NCBI RefSeq assembly: GCF_051860505.1
Contig: NZ_JBHYDX010000002.1
Coordinates: 1-64,000, forward strand
Origin: Pannonibacter sp051860505
Lineage (GTDB): Bacteria > Pseudomonadota > Alphaproteobacteria > Rhizobiales > Stappiaceae
Length of the DNA: 64,000 bases
Reading direction: 5' to 3'
Part shown: positions 34,006 through 43,151 of the stretch, one piece after another
Position numbering within the stretch: the stretch's first letter is position 1
How the letters are laid out: each line of letters starts with the position of its first letter
The notes under the pieces: model-generated
The model's input: the letters and a program-made list of their open reading frames with translations, nothing else
The model's database searches: none
What the model was told of the DNA's origin: nothing
Translations under genes and position numbers: made by a program

Positions 34006-36132
34006 TTACCACCCGAACTGCTTGTTGACGGTGAGCTTGAACGTCCGCCCCCGGCCGTCATCGCCGGCGAGGTTGTTGCGGTAACGCTTGTCGAAGATGT
34101 TGTCGACGGAGGCACGGACTTCCCAGCCCTTGAACTGGGTCGCCTCATCGCCCTTCCAGCCGATGAAGGCGTCATGGACGGCGTAGCCCGCGAAGGGCCC
34201 GGTGGTCTGTCCGGTCGAGATGGAGGTCGCGAACTGGCCGCGCCAGCCGAAGGACAGGTTGTAGTCCGGAACCCGCGCGCCGAGGGTCACAGCGACCGTG
34301 TCAGCCGGGATCGAAGCGAGGGTCTTCTTCGTCTTCTCGTCCTTGCCGCGAATGATGCTGTAGGCGAAGTTCGCAAAGGCATAGCGCGACTGATAGTCGG
34401 CCTCGAACTCGACGCCGTAGATGCGGGCCTGGTTGATGTTGACGTAATAGGGGACAGGCACGCGCAGATTGTTCTGCGGGTTCGTGGCGATCAGATTGGT
34501 CAGATCGTTGTAGAAGCCGGTCGTCTTGAACTGCAGCGCGTCGCCATCCTGGATCAGATCCTTGCCAGACACGGCAAAGCCGGCCTCGTAGTTGAGCGAC
34601 TCTTCCTTCTTCAGGCCAAGGCTGGCCGTCCGGCCGCCGGGATAAGTGGAGCCTGGACGGGTCGGCTTTGCGGCCGTCGAGAACAGTTCATCCAGCGTCG
34701 GCAGGCGCTCGGTGCGGGCGAGCGATCCGAAGACCGAGAAGCTCTCGGTGAACTTGTACATGGCCGCGATCTTGGGCGAGAAAGCGAGATCCGACTGCGA
34801 GCGGGCGCCCGGGATGCGGCTGTCGGGCTCGAGCGAGACGTAATCGAGACGGACGCCGGGAATGATCGTCAGCTTCTCGTTCCAGATGAATTCGTTCTGC
34901 AGGAACACGCCGATCTTGCGGTCGGTGCCTTCCGGATGGAAATCGACCCAGCCGGTGCCGCCCTTGGTCTTGCCGGTCCGCTGCTGATAGGACAGCTGGG
35001 TGCCGAGCGTCAGGAAATTGGCGAAGCTGTCGCCGGTCGTCTCGAACGTGTTCTCCAGCTTGGCCTGCCAGGTGCGGTAGCCGTATTCGCTGTCATAGAA
35101 AAGCGTGGAAGGGATGCGCGCCGTCGAATTGTCCTGGACAACCTGCGTGTCGGACACCGACAGGTTCAGTTTCAGATCGAGGAACGGATTGCCCTGCGCC
35201 GGGTTTTCATAGGCAAACACCAGCGTCTGGTCGGTGATCTCGCGGTCGATGTTGCCGAAGTCATTGACGGTGCGGTTCTGGGCATAGGACGTGTCGTCCG
35301 CGTCGCTCTGCCAGCGCTGATAGGACAGGCGGACGCTCTGTTCGTTGTTGTCACCGAAATGATGGGTGACTTTGGCGAGGCCCGAGAACGCCTCGAAGCC
35401 CGAGCCGGGGACCTTGGTGCCATAGCCGGTGAGATAGTCATTGGCGCGGCGGAAATTGCCGTTGACCAGAACGTCCGTCTGCTCGCCAAGGCGCGCAGCC
35501 AGGATGGCGGATGTGCTGAGGCCTTCCTTGTTGGAATCGAGCATCGACTTCAGCCGCAGCGCGACCTTTTCGTTCGGCGACAGGAAGTCGGAGGCATCCT
35601 TGGTGACGAAGTTGATCACGCCGCCGAGGGCGCCGGACCCATACAGGGTGGACGATGCCGGTCCGCGCAGCACCTCGACCTGCTTGTAGAGCTCGGGATC
35701 TGAGAAGAACGAGCCCATGTTGTACTGTTCGTAGAACTTGGTCGCGCCATCCACGGTGATGATGATGGTCGATTCGTCCGAGGCATTGGCCGCGCCGACG
35801 CCGCGAATGTTGAAGCCCTGTCCGCCGACGCGGTCGGTGCCGATGATCGTCACGCCCGGCGTCTGGCGAAAGATGTCGCCGATGGTGATGGCCTGTTCGT
35901 CGTCGATCTGTTCCTGGTCGATGACCGTGACCGCCTGAGGCGTGTCGATGGCAACCTTTTCGCGGCCGGCGCCGACTACGAGGCGCTGCAGCGCTGTGGC
36001 CTGGGTCTCGGTCTTTGCGGCCGGTGAGGGCGCTGGCGCTGCCTGTTGTGCCAGCGCAGAATGGGTCACCGTCAGTGCCAGAAGGGCGACACCGCCCATC
36101 AGAAATGTCGCATGCTTGCGCGCCATCGTCAT
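34006..36132 (-). CDS. hmuR: TonB-dependent haem/hemoglobin receptor
   Basis: A 708-residue outer-membrane receptor. It has a signal peptide (residues 1-29, ending HSALAQQ), a TonB-box-like LQRLVVGAGRE near residue 48, a plug domain (DTPQAVTVIDQEQIDD, then QTPGVTIIG, GFNIRGVG and LRGPASSTLYGSGALGGVINF), and a 22-strand-type barrel ending in FKLTVNKQFGW with the terminal aromatic. It fits the hemoglobin/haem receptor family; the NPNL box of some haem receptors was not found. Haem specificity comes mainly from the divergent hmuSTUV genes. It is the first gene of the minus-strand operon, under an iron-box promoter. A second in-frame ATG lies at 36126. Confidence 0.9.
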   Translation of the reverse strand: MTMARKHATFLMGGVALLALTVTHSALAQQAAPAPSPAAKTETQATALQRLVVGAGREKVAIDTPQAVTVIDQEQIDDEQAITIGDIFRQTPGVTIIGTDRVGGQGFNIRGVGAANASDESTIIITVDGATKFYEQYNMGSFFSDPELYKQVEVLRGPASSTLYGSGALGGVINFVTKDASDFLSPNEKVALRLKSMLDSNKEGLSTSAILAARLGEQTDVLVNGNFRRANDYLTGYGTKVPGSGFEAFSGLAKVTHHFGDNNEQSVRLSYQRWQSDADDTSYAQNRTVNDFGNIDREITDQTLVFAYENPAQGNPFLDLKLNLSVSDTQVVQDNSTARIPSTLFYDSEYGYRTWQAKLENTFETTGDSFANFLTLGTQLSYQQRTGKTKGGTGWVDFHPEGTDRKIGVFLQNEFIWNEKLTIIPGVRLDYVSLEPDSRIPGARSQSDLAFSPKIAAMYKFTESFSVFGSLARTERLPTLDELFSTAAKPTRPGSTYPGGRTASLGLKKEESLNYEAGFAVSGKDLIQDGDALQFKTTGFYNDLTNLIATNPQNNLRVPVPYYVNINQARIYGVEFEADYQSRYAFANFAYSIIRGKDEKTKKTLASIPADTVAVTLGARVPDYNLSFGWRGQFATSISTGQTTGPFAGYAVHDAFIGWKGDEATQFKGWEVRASVDNIFDKRYRNNLAGDDGRGRTFKLTVNKQFGW

Positions 36133-36199
36133 TGCATCAACCCCTGCAGACGGACTGGCTGGCGCGAGCTTGCTTGTCCCTGAAACTGTTTGTCATTCC

Positions 36200-36214
36200 T
36201 GAATATCGCATTCA
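36200..36214. promoter_or_regulatory. Iron-responsive (IRO, RirA-type) box 1
   Basis: TGA-N9-TCA, embedded in the perfect dyad CCTGAAT-N5-ATTCAGG (36198-36216). It lies between hmuR and hmuS, within the 331-base divergent promoter region 36133-36463, which holds no other gene. Confidence 0.75.
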
Positions 36215-36224
36215 GGTATTGCGG

Positions 36225-36253
36225 TCGATACAAAAGATGAATATTCAAGTCAA
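36225..36253 (-). promoter_or_regulatory. Candidate sigma-70 promoter of the hmuR operon
   Basis: On the minus strand TTGACT (36253-36248) and TATCGA (36230-36225) are spaced by 17 bases. Transcription would begin near 36218, about 86 bases ahead of the hmuR start, inside or beside iron box 1. Confidence 0.55.
36238..36252. promoter_or_regulatory. Iron-responsive (IRO, RirA-type) box 2
   Basis: TGAATATTCAAGTCA fits TGA-N9-TCA exactly. It overlaps the proposed -35 element of the hmuR promoter, so repressor binding would block polymerase. Centres of the two boxes are 38 bases apart. Confidence 0.7.
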
Positions 36254-36463
36254 CTATTGAAAGAGCCCTGCAGCGCGCCTTTGCCATCCGGCGTGGCTGC
36301 AGCGTCACAATGAGGACCGGCAAGAGCCGAACCCCGCCAGGTCATCCCCAGCTAGAAGGACGATCCGGCCGGTCCCCGTACACATAATGTCCCGACGGAC
36401 ATGAATTCACGGCCCGTGCTGAGCCGCCTTGACCGGTTGCCGCGCGAACAAGAGGGGATAGCC

Positions 36464-37555
36464 ATGACCACAAACCAGAGCCTTGTTTCGGGCGATGTTT
36501 CGGCGCAGCGTCCGGGACCGGAGGCCATCCGCGCGGCTGTTGCCGCCCATCCGGAGCGCCGCGAGCGGGACCTTGCCCAGGACCTGGGCGTCAGCGAAGC
36601 CGAACTGGTTGCGGCCTTCTGCGGCGAGGGCGTGATCCGCCTGACACCGTCCCTGTCCGGGATCTGCAACGGCATGAAGGCCGTGGGCGAAGTGATGGCC
36701 CTAACGCGCAACGAAAGCGCCGTGCATGAGAAGATCGGGCCGTTCGAGAAGTTTGTCGATGGCAGCCGTGCGGCCATGATGCTGGGCAGTGCCATCGACA
36801 CGCGCATGTTCCCGGCCCATTGGGTGCATGCCTTTGCGGTGGAAAAGCCGGGGGACTCCGGCCCGCGCCGCAGCATCCAGGTGTTCGACGCCCATGGCGA
36901 TGCTGTGCACAAGATCCACCTACGGGCTGCCTCCAATGTGTCGGCCTTCGAGGCGCTGGTCAAAGACCTCACCCATCCGGACCAAAGTGCGGGGCTGGGC
37001 ACCGTGCCGGTTGCGGCGCTGCGTCCGGAGCGGCCGGCGCTGGACACGTCCAAGGCCGCCGAATTGCGGCGGCGCTGGAGCGCGATGACCGATACGCATC
37101 AGTTCTTCGGCCTGCTGCGCGACATGGACCTGCACCGGCTGAACGCGTTTGAACTGGTCGGCGAGGACTGGGCCTGGAGGGTCGATGGCAATGCGGTGCG
37201 TGCAATGATGCGGCTGGCGGCGGACAACGACATCCCGATCATGTGCTTTGTCGGCAGCCGGGGCTGCATCCAGATCCATTCGGGGCCGGTGAGCCAGATC
37301 AAGGAAATGGGGCCGTGGATCAATGTCCTCGATCCGACCTTCCACCTGCATCTGCGGCTCGATCACATTGCCGAGGTCTGGGCCGTGCGCAAGAACGCCG
37401 ACAACGGGCATGTCACCTCGCTCGAGGCCTTTGACGCCGATGGCCAGCAGATCATCCAGTTCTTTGGCCTGCGCAAGGAAGGCCGCGAGGAGCGCTCCGA
37501 CTGGCGCGACCTGATCGAGCACCTGCCGCGCGTCGGCCAGCTTGCGGTCGCCTGA
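36464..37555 (+). CDS. hmuS: Haem-degrading/haem-chaperone protein HmuS
   Basis: A 363-residue cytoplasmic protein of the HemS/HmuS/ChuS family, built from two similar halves. Recognisable blocks are SGICNGMKAVGEVMALTRNESAVHEK in the first half, and RWSAMTDTHQFFGLLRDMDLHRLNAFELVG and MCFVGSRGCIQIHSGPV in the second. Family members bind imported haem and, in some species, open its ring or hand it on. ATG 36464 has AGAGGGG about 9 bases upstream; the earlier start at 36401 lacks one. It is the first gene of the plus arm, followed by hmuT after 14 bases. Confidence 0.93.
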   Translation: MTTNQSLVSGDVSAQRPGPEAIRAAVAAHPERRERDLAQDLGVSEAELVAAFCGEGVIRLTPSLSGICNGMKAVGEVMALTRNESAVHEKIGPFEKFVDGSRAAMMLGSAIDTRMFPAHWVHAFAVEKPGDSGPRRSIQVFDAHGDAVHKIHLRAASNVSAFEALVKDLTHPDQSAGLGTVPVAALRPERPALDTSKAAELRRRWSAMTDTHQFFGLLRDMDLHRLNAFELVGEDWAWRVDGNAVRAMMRLAADNDIPIMCFVGSRGCIQIHSGPVSQIKEMGPWINVLDPTFHLHLRLDHIAEVWAVRKNADNGHVTSLEAFDADGQQIIQFFGLRKEGREERSDWRDLIEHLPRVGQLAVA

Positions 37556-37569
37556 GGGGGGAGGGAACG

Positions 37570-38484
37570 ATGCGTCCAGTGGTTTCTTTCTCCCGCCCGA
37601 AGGCGGCGGCCCTGATTGCTGCGGCTGTGCTGAATGTCGGCCTGGCCCTGAGCCTGTCGTCCGCCTGGGCCGCCGAGACCTCGGATCTGACCGGTGCGAA
37701 GCGCATCGTGTCGATCGGCGGTTCGGTCACCGAAATCGTCTATGCGCTGAAGGCCGAAGACCGGCTGGTGGCACGGGACAGCACCAGCACCTATCCGCCG
37801 GAAGCAATGAGCCTGCCGGATGCGGGCTATATTCGGGCGCTCAATGCCGAAGGCGTGCTCGGCGTGTCGCCGGATGCGATCCTGGCGCTGGAAGGCAGCG
37901 GTCCGCCGGAGGCGCTGGATGTGCTGAAGAAGGCCGGGATTCCCTTGGCCATGGTGCCGGAAAGCTTCACCGCAGAGGGAATCCTGGCAAAGATCGACCG
38001 GGTCGGTGCGGCCCTCGGGCTTCAGGACGAAGCGGCGACTTTGGCGGCAGCCGTCCGGGCTGATCTTGCCGCTGCGACGGCCGAGGCCGATGGCATGCCG
38101 GAGAAGCCGCGGGTGCTGTTCGTCCTGTCGATGAATGGCGGGCGCGTGCTGGCCTCGGGCAAGGACACGGCGGCCGACGGCATCATCCGCATGGCCGGTG
38201 CCGTCAACGCGGTCGAGGCCTTTGCCGGCTACAAGCAGCTGACCGATGAGGCGATTGCCGACCTCAGGCCCGATGTGGTGCTGATGATGGACCGGGGCGG
38301 GCAGCATGATGCCAAGGCAGACGAGCTTTTCGCCCATCCCGCCCTTGCCCTGACCCCGGCCGCCAAGACACGCCGCGTGGTGCGGATGGACGGTCTGTAT
38401 CTGCTCGGCTTCGGTCCACGCACGGCCGGTGCGGTGCGCGAGCTTGCCGCTGCCCTGCGCCGTCCCGGGACGGCGGCGCAATGA
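37570..38484 (+). CDS. hmuT: Haem ABC transporter, periplasmic binding protein
   Basis: A 304-residue exported protein (signal peptide about residues 1-35, ending SAWAAE). It is a class III, BtuF-like binding protein: RIVSIGGSVTEIVYAL near 42, then ARDSTSTYPPEA with the Tyr that in HmuT/ShuT ligates haem, and LYLLGFGPRTAGAVRELA near the end. It receives haem from HmuR and passes it to HmuU. It overlaps hmuU by 4 bases. Confidence 0.92.
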   Translation: MRPVVSFSRPKAAALIAAAVLNVGLALSLSSAWAAETSDLTGAKRIVSIGGSVTEIVYALKAEDRLVARDSTSTYPPEAMSLPDAGYIRALNAEGVLGVSPDAILALEGSGPPEALDVLKKAGIPLAMVPESFTAEGILAKIDRVGAALGLQDEAATLAAAVRADLAAATAEADGMPEKPRVLFVLSMNGGRVLASGKDTAADGIIRMAGAVNAVEAFAGYKQLTDEAIADLRPDVVLMMDRGGQHDAKADELFAHPALALTPAAKTRRVVRMDGLYLLGFGPRTAGAVRELAAALRRPGTAAQ

Positions 38485-39587
38485 CGCTCGCCTCCAGCGC
38501 TGCCGCGTTTTCGCCGGTCCGCCGGACCAGGATCGAGGGTGACCGTGCTCCCCGCGCACGCGTTGCCCTCGTCCTGCTGGCGGCCTCACTGGTGCTCGTG
38601 ATGATGGGTGCGGTCTCGATTGGTTCGACGGGCTGGGCCAATGGCGAGGCGCTGCGGTTGATCCTGTCGGGCGAACGGCCGACGGACAATCCCTTGCTGC
38701 TGCGGGACATCATCGTGCTGGCGGACATCCGCTTGCCCCGTGTCATCATGGCCGCGCTGATCGGCGCCTCGCTGGCCGTCTCCGGTGCAGTGATGCAGGG
38801 GCTGTTCCGCAATCCGCTGGCGGATCCCGGCATTGTCGGTGTGTCGGCTGGCGCAGGACTTGGCGCGGCGTTGATGATCGTGCTGGGCGGCGGTGTGCTG
38901 GCACCGGTTTTCGGGCTCTTCGGCAATCACGCCGTCTCGGTTGCCGCCTTCCTCGGCGGGCTGGCGTCGACGATGCTGCTCTACCGGATCGGCACGCGCG
39001 GCGGTTCGACCAACATTGCCACCATGCTGCTGGCCGGCATCGCGCTGGGGGCCCTGGCGGGCGCCGCTCTTGGGCTGCTGGTGTTTGTGGCGGATGACCG
39101 CGCCTTGCGCGATCTGAGCTTCTGGGGACTTGGCTCGGTGGCGGGAGCTACATGGGACAAGATCCTCACCGCCGGTCCGGTCATTGCGCTGGTGCTGCTG
39201 CTCAGTCCGCTGCTGGCCCGGTCGCTGAATGCGCTGGTTCTTGGCGAGGCGGCGGCGGGGCATCTCGGCGTCAACGTGCAACGCCAGAAGCGCCTTGCCA
39301 TCGTGACCGTTGCAGCGGCGACGGGCGCGAGCGTCGCGGTGAGTGGCGGCATCGGCTTTGTCGGCATTGTCGTGCCGCATCTCCTGCGCCTCACCATCGG
39401 GCCGGACCACAAGTATCTGTTGCCGGGCTGCGCGTTGCTGGGTGCGATCATGTTGATTGCCGCCGACACGGTGGCGCGCATCATCGTGGCGCCGGCGGAA
39501 CTGCCGATCGGCATCCTGACGGCCCTGGCCGGAGCCCCCTTCTTCCTCTGGATCCTGCTGACACGCAGGGGCTTTTCGCTTGGATGA
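38481..39587 (+). CDS. hmuU: Haem ABC transporter, permease
   Basis: A 368-residue FecCD/BtuC-family permease with about ten helices. Signatures are IRLPRVIMAALIGASLAVSG and MQGLFRNPLADPGIVGVSAGAG (residues about 82-130), GSVAGATWDKIL near 220 and ISGGIGFVGIVVPHLLRL-like VSGGIGFVGIVVPHLLR near 290, the coupling region to the ATPase. The N-terminal 30 residues are charged and cytoplasmic. It overlaps hmuT by 4 bases and ends 1 base before the hmuV start. Confidence 0.93.
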   Translation: MTLASSAAAFSPVRRTRIEGDRAPRARVALVLLAASLVLVMMGAVSIGSTGWANGEALRLILSGERPTDNPLLLRDIIVLADIRLPRVIMAALIGASLAVSGAVMQGLFRNPLADPGIVGVSAGAGLGAALMIVLGGGVLAPVFGLFGNHAVSVAAFLGGLASTMLLYRIGTRGGSTNIATMLLAGIALGALAGAALGLLVFVADDRALRDLSFWGLGSVAGATWDKILTAGPVIALVLLLSPLLARSLNALVLGEAAAGHLGVNVQRQKRLAIVTVAAATGASVAVSGGIGFVGIVVPHLLRLTIGPDHKYLLPGCALLGAIMLIAADTVARIIVAPAELPIGILTALAGAPFFLWILLTRRGFSLG

Positions 39588-39588
39588 C

Positions 39589-40380
39589 ATGATGAGCGAG
39601 CTGGTGCTGGAACAGGTCAGCGTGCGCCTTGGCGGCCGCGTGATCGTCGACGATCTGAGCTTCACCGCCCGGGCAGGCGAGGTGACCGCAATCATCGGGC
39701 CGAATGGCTCGGGCAAGAGCACGACGATGAAGGGGCTGTCTGGTGAGATCCGCTATGAGGGACGCGCAAGGCTGAACGGGCGCGAGATCGCCGAGACGCC
39801 AGCGGCCGAAATGGCCAGCTGCCGCGCGGTGCTGCCGCAGCATGGCACGATCACCTTTCCCATGACCGTGAGCGAGGTGGTCAGCCTCGGCTTTCATGCA
39901 AGGCGGCGCGAACCGGGACTGATTGGCGAGGCGCTGGCGCGGGTCGGCCTTGACGGGTTTGGCGGCCGGTTCTTTGAAACCTTGTCTGGCGGGGAGCAAC
40001 AGCGCACGCAATTGGCCCGCGTGCTGGTGCAGATCTGGGAGCCAGTGCGCGGCGGGATGCCGTGCTGGCTGTTTCTCGATGAGCCGGTGTCGAGCCTCGA
40101 CATCCACCACCAGATCCAGATCATGGATCTGGCCCATGCCTATGCCCGGGCTGGCGGCGGCGTTCTGGCGGTGATGCATGATCTCAACCTGACCGCGATG
40201 TATGCCGATCAGGTGGTGGCGCTCAGCGGCGGGCGGTGCCTTGCCGCAGGTCCGACGCGGGAGACCCTGACGGGGCCGATCCTGTCGGCGGTTTATGGCT
40301 GTCCGCTGGCGGTCAACCAAGCGCCAGCCGATGACACGCCCTTCGTCCTGCCGCATCTGGCGCGCAGCGCCCACGCCTGA
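39589..40380 (+). CDS. hmuV: Haem ABC transporter, ATP-binding protein
   Basis: A 263-residue ATPase. Walker A is GPNGSGKST near 38, signature LSGGEQQRTQLARVL near 136, Walker B LFLDEPVSSLD near 165, and the switch His in MHDLN near 200. The MTVSEVVSLGFHARRR segment is typical of HmuV. ATG codons at 39589 and 39592 are both possible; a TTG at 39580 is less likely. Completes the HmuTUV importer. Confidence 0.93.
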   Translation: MMSELVLEQVSVRLGGRVIVDDLSFTARAGEVTAIIGPNGSGKSTTMKGLSGEIRYEGRARLNGREIAETPAAEMASCRAVLPQHGTITFPMTVSEVVSLGFHARRREPGLIGEALARVGLDGFGGRFFETLSGGEQQRTQLARVLVQIWEPVRGGMPCWLFLDEPVSSLDIHHQIQIMDLAHAYARAGGGVLAVMHDLNLTAMYADQVVALSGGRCLAAGPTRETLTGPILSAVYGCPLAVNQAPADDTPFVLPHLARSAHA

Positions 40381-40473
40381 GCACTCGACCCGACAGGGAC
40401 CTTGCGCTTTCTTGCGGCCTCGTCCATTGCAGGACAGGGTTTGCGGCCAAGTGAGCCAGGGCAGGGGATCAGA

Positions 40474-40689
40474 ATGAGCGTTTACAAAGCTGTTGCCGCA
40501 GTCGCACTTGCCGCAATGAGCGGCCTGCTGCCGGGCTGTGCCGCCATCGCTGTTGGTGGTGCGGTGGTTTCAACGGCAGCGAGCGGCGTGACGACCGTGA
40601 CGAGCACCGCCATCGGCGTGACAACGAGCGCCGCCGGTGTCGCGGTGGACGTCGTAACGCCGGGTTCGAAGGAACCGGCTCGCCAATAA
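40474..40689 (+). CDS. Small lipoprotein
   Basis: A 71-residue protein with a lipoprotein signal (AVAAVALAAMSGLLPGC, Cys22 as the lipidation site) and a glycine/valine/threonine-rich mature part (TTVTSTAIGVTTSAAGVAVDVV). CAGGGGATC precedes ATG 40474. It resembles the short alphaproteobacterial lipoproteins with Gly-zipper segments; function unknown. It stands alone between hmuV and a convergent sugar dehydrogenase gene. Confidence 0.75.
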   Translation: MSVYKAVAAVALAAMSGLLPGCAAIAVGGAVVSTAASGVTTVTSTAIGVTTSAAGVAVDVVTPGSKEPARQ

Positions 40690-40697
40690 TGCGGCCG

Positions 40698-41924
40698 TCA
40701 GCTTGCCGGTGCGATCCGGATCAGGCGGCCATCCTCGGAATCGGTGAGCAGATAGAGGTTGCCATCCGGGCCGCTGCGCACATCGCGGATGCGCTCGCCG
40801 AGATCCTCAAGCAGTCGCTCCTCCGCCACAACCTTGCCGTCCTTCACCTCAAGCCGGTTGAGATGCGTGCCTGCGAGCGCGCCAAGGAACAGGTCGCCCT
40901 GCCACTCGGGGAACCGGTTGCCCGAGTAAAAGGCCATGCCGGACGGGGCGATGGAGGGGACGTAGATGTGAATGCCCTGTTCCATGCCAGCCTTTTCCGT
41001 GCCTTCGCCAATGCTGAAGCCGGAATAGGCGCGGCCATGGGTAATGACCGGCCAGCCGTAATTCGCACCGGCTTTCAGGACGTTGATTTCGTCGCCGCCG
41101 CGGGGCCCATGTTCATGCGCCCAGATCGCTCCGTCCGGCGTAACGGTGAGGCCTTGCGGATTGCGGTTGCCAAAGGTGTAGATCTCCGGCAGGGCGTTCG
41201 CTTGCCCGAGGAACGGGTTGCCGGGGGCGGGCTCGCCGTCGCGGGTGATGCGGATCACCTTGCCGGAGTGCAGCGTCAGGTCCTGCGCCGTGTCGTCGCT
41301 GCCATGGTCGCCGATGCTGGCGTAGAGATACCCGTCCGGACCGAAAGCCAGACGCGAGCCGAAGTGCCGGCCGCTCGAGCCTTTGGTCTTTGCGGTGAAC
41401 AGGACCTTGACATCGGAGAGGCCGCCTTGCACCAGCGTGGCGCGTGCGATCTGCGTCGTGCCACGACCTGAAACCGGCGCGGAATAGGACAGATAGATCG
41501 TGCTGTTGCGGGCAAAATCCGGATCGAGAATGACGTCGAGCAGCCCACCCTGGCCGGTGTCGTAGACAACCGGAACCCCGTTGAGAGGTGCACTGATCTC
41601 GCCTTCGGACGTGACAAGCCGAAGCCGCCCCGGGCGCTCGGTGACAAGCATGCGCCCGTCAGGCAGAAAGGCAAGGGACCAGGGATTTTCGAGCCCTGTT
41701 GCCACATCGCTCAAGGTGAAACGGGCCTGTTCGGAGACGATAGCCTGTGCCCGCGCCTCGCCGGCCAGTGCCAGGAGTGCGGCAAGGGCAAGCCCGGTGC
41801 CAGCAAGCATTGCCAGATGCCAGCTCCGCTGCTTTCCCTCACGCTCAGCCTCCGCAAGGCGCCGCTTCTGGCGCGCGGCGATCTGCGGATCGGACGAGAA
41901 CACGGGCTGGGGCTTGAAACGCAT
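40698..41924 (-). CDS. PQQ-dependent aldose sugar dehydrogenase-like protein (YliI/Asd type)
   Basis: A 408-residue beta-propeller enzyme of the glucose/sorbosone dehydrogenase family. Typical segments are GLENPWSLAFLPDGRMLVTERPGRL, GGLLDVILDPDF, SGRHFGSRLAFGPDGYLY (active-site His region), RNPQGLTVTPDGAIWAHEHGPRGGDEIN and SGMAFYSGNRFPEWQGDLFLG. Relatives oxidise sugars in the periplasm using PQQ. Unusually, about 36 charged cytoplasmic residues precede the hydrophobic signal/anchor (LAMLAGTGLALAALLALAGEARAQ), which suggests membrane anchoring. ATG 41924 fits AAAGG about 8 bases upstream better than ATG 42044. No PQQ synthesis genes are in the window. Confidence 0.87.
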   Translation of the reverse strand: MRFKPQPVFSSDPQIAARQKRRLAEAEREGKQRSWHLAMLAGTGLALAALLALAGEARAQAIVSEQARFTLSDVATGLENPWSLAFLPDGRMLVTERPGRLRLVTSEGEISAPLNGVPVVYDTGQGGLLDVILDPDFARNSTIYLSYSAPVSGRGTTQIARATLVQGGLSDVKVLFTAKTKGSSGRHFGSRLAFGPDGYLYASIGDHGSDDTAQDLTLHSGKVIRITRDGEPAPGNPFLGQANALPEIYTFGNRNPQGLTVTPDGAIWAHEHGPRGGDEINVLKAGANYGWPVITHGRAYSGFSIGEGTEKAGMEQGIHIYVPSIAPSGMAFYSGNRFPEWQGDLFLGALAGTHLNRLEVKDGKVVAEERLLEDLGERIRDVRSGPDGNLYLLTDSEDGRLIRIAPAS

Positions 41925-42047
41925 GATGGGCCTTTCGCAGGTGATCGGCCTGCCAGACGGCAAGCCCATGCCTTGCGATATGGGGCAGACGCATTGCCCT
42001 GCAAGGCTTCGCCGGCAAAAGCTCACGGCCTCGTGAAGGGCCACGGT

Positions 42048-43151
42048 TCAGCCGAAGGCGCTGGCCTTGCGTTTCACCATCGCGGCCTTGTCAACCTCGA
42101 AGGCGACCGACCGGAACGCCTTGAGCAGCGGCTGGTCTATCTTGCAGCCCATATCGACCAGGACGCCATAGGCCTGGCGCGGGCTGTAGGCCGGTTTGTA
42201 GGACCGCTTCTCGATCAGCGCGGCATAGATGTCGCAGATGGTCAGCATGCGGACGCTCTTGCTGATTTCATCGCCCTTGAGCCCATCCGGATAGCCGGAG
42301 CCATCGAGATATTCATGATGATGAACGGCAATGTCGATCACTTCCTGCGACACATGCCGCTGAGCCGCCAGGATTTCGCGGGAACGGACCGGATGCTGCC
42401 TGATGATCGCGAATTCCTCGTCGGTCAGTTTCCCCGGTTTGTCGAGGATCGAGAGCGGGATATAGACCTTGCCGACATCATGCAGCAGCGCTGCGGCACC
42501 CAGGAAAGCCTGTTCCTCGCCGGACAGTCCGAGTGCCGATGCAAAGGCGAGGGCATAGCCCGTCACCAGCATCGAATGGCAATAGGTGTGGCTGTGGTGC
42601 ATCTGCACCGCAGAAATCCAGGCATCCATTCCATCAAGGCGGAAGGCGTCGAGCGTGTCGTCGACCGCACGCGCCACCTGGGTCAGCGGCATCAGGGTTT
42701 CGGTCACGACAGCGGTTGCGCATTGCCCAAGGGCCGCGCTCATGGCTTGGACCGAGCGGGCGGTCTGTTCCGGGGTCGACGCTGGCAATGCGGCGATGGC
42801 ATAGGAACCGAACAACTGGTCGATCTCGCGCAGCGCTTCCTTGGCCGGCCGGGTACGCGACCAGACGCGGGTCAGGCCGAGGGCATCGGCCTGGATCCTG
42901 TCACGCCGGCTGTCACCGCGGGTCAGGCCCACGCTCACCGTCGAGCCGGATCTGGCGAGAGCCTCGCGGACGGCGGACATTTCCTCATCCGTTCCCTCCG
43001 CAATGTCGACGATCACCATGTCAGCGGACTTGAGATCAGCCTCGCCAACGTCGCGGTGTTCGAAGATCTCGGCCGGATGCATCTGGCCGATGGTGTGCAG
43101 CAGGGCCGGACATTTTTCGAGATCCGTAACCAGCAGAACCAACCTGAACAC
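42048..43151 (-). CDS. HD-GYP domain protein (cyclic-di-GMP phosphodiesterase)
   Basis: A 367-residue protein. The N-terminal ~135 residues look like a sensory, perhaps receiver-derived domain (VFRLVLLVTDLEKCPALL, DMVIVDIAEG). The HD-GYP domain follows: HSHTYCHSMLVTGYALAFA, AALLHDVGKVYIP with the HD pair, RQHPVRSREIL, HHHEYLDGSGYPDGLKG with the GYP-type motif, and DIYAALIEKRSYKP. All metal ligands appear present, so c-di-GMP hydrolysis is likely. I use GTG 43151, which has GGGAG 9 bases upstream; the longer frame from 43184 begins with TTG and has no clear site. Confidence 0.85.
   Translation of the reverse strand: MFRLVLLVTDLEKCPALLHTIGQMHPAEIFEHRDVGEADLKSADMVIVDIAEGTDEEMSAVREALARSGSTVSVGLTRGDSRRDRIQADALGLTRVWSRTRPAKEALREIDQLFGSYAIAALPASTPEQTARSVQAMSAALGQCATAVVTETLMPLTQVARAVDDTLDAFRLDGMDAWISAVQMHHSHTYCHSMLVTGYALAFASALGLSGEEQAFLGAAALLHDVGKVYIPLSILDKPGKLTDEEFAIIRQHPVRSREILAAQRHVSQEVIDIAVHHHEYLDGSGYPDGLKGDEISKSVRMLTICDIYAALIEKRSYKPAYSPRQAYGVLVDMGCKIDQPLLKAFRSVAFEVDKAAMVKRKASAFG

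Noticed and set aside
33991..35703. A 570-codon open frame on the plus strand opposite hmuR
   Set aside because: It runs antisense through the receptor's conserved plug and barrel, has no family resemblance and no ribosome-binding site. Long antisense frames are expected in GC-rich coding DNA.
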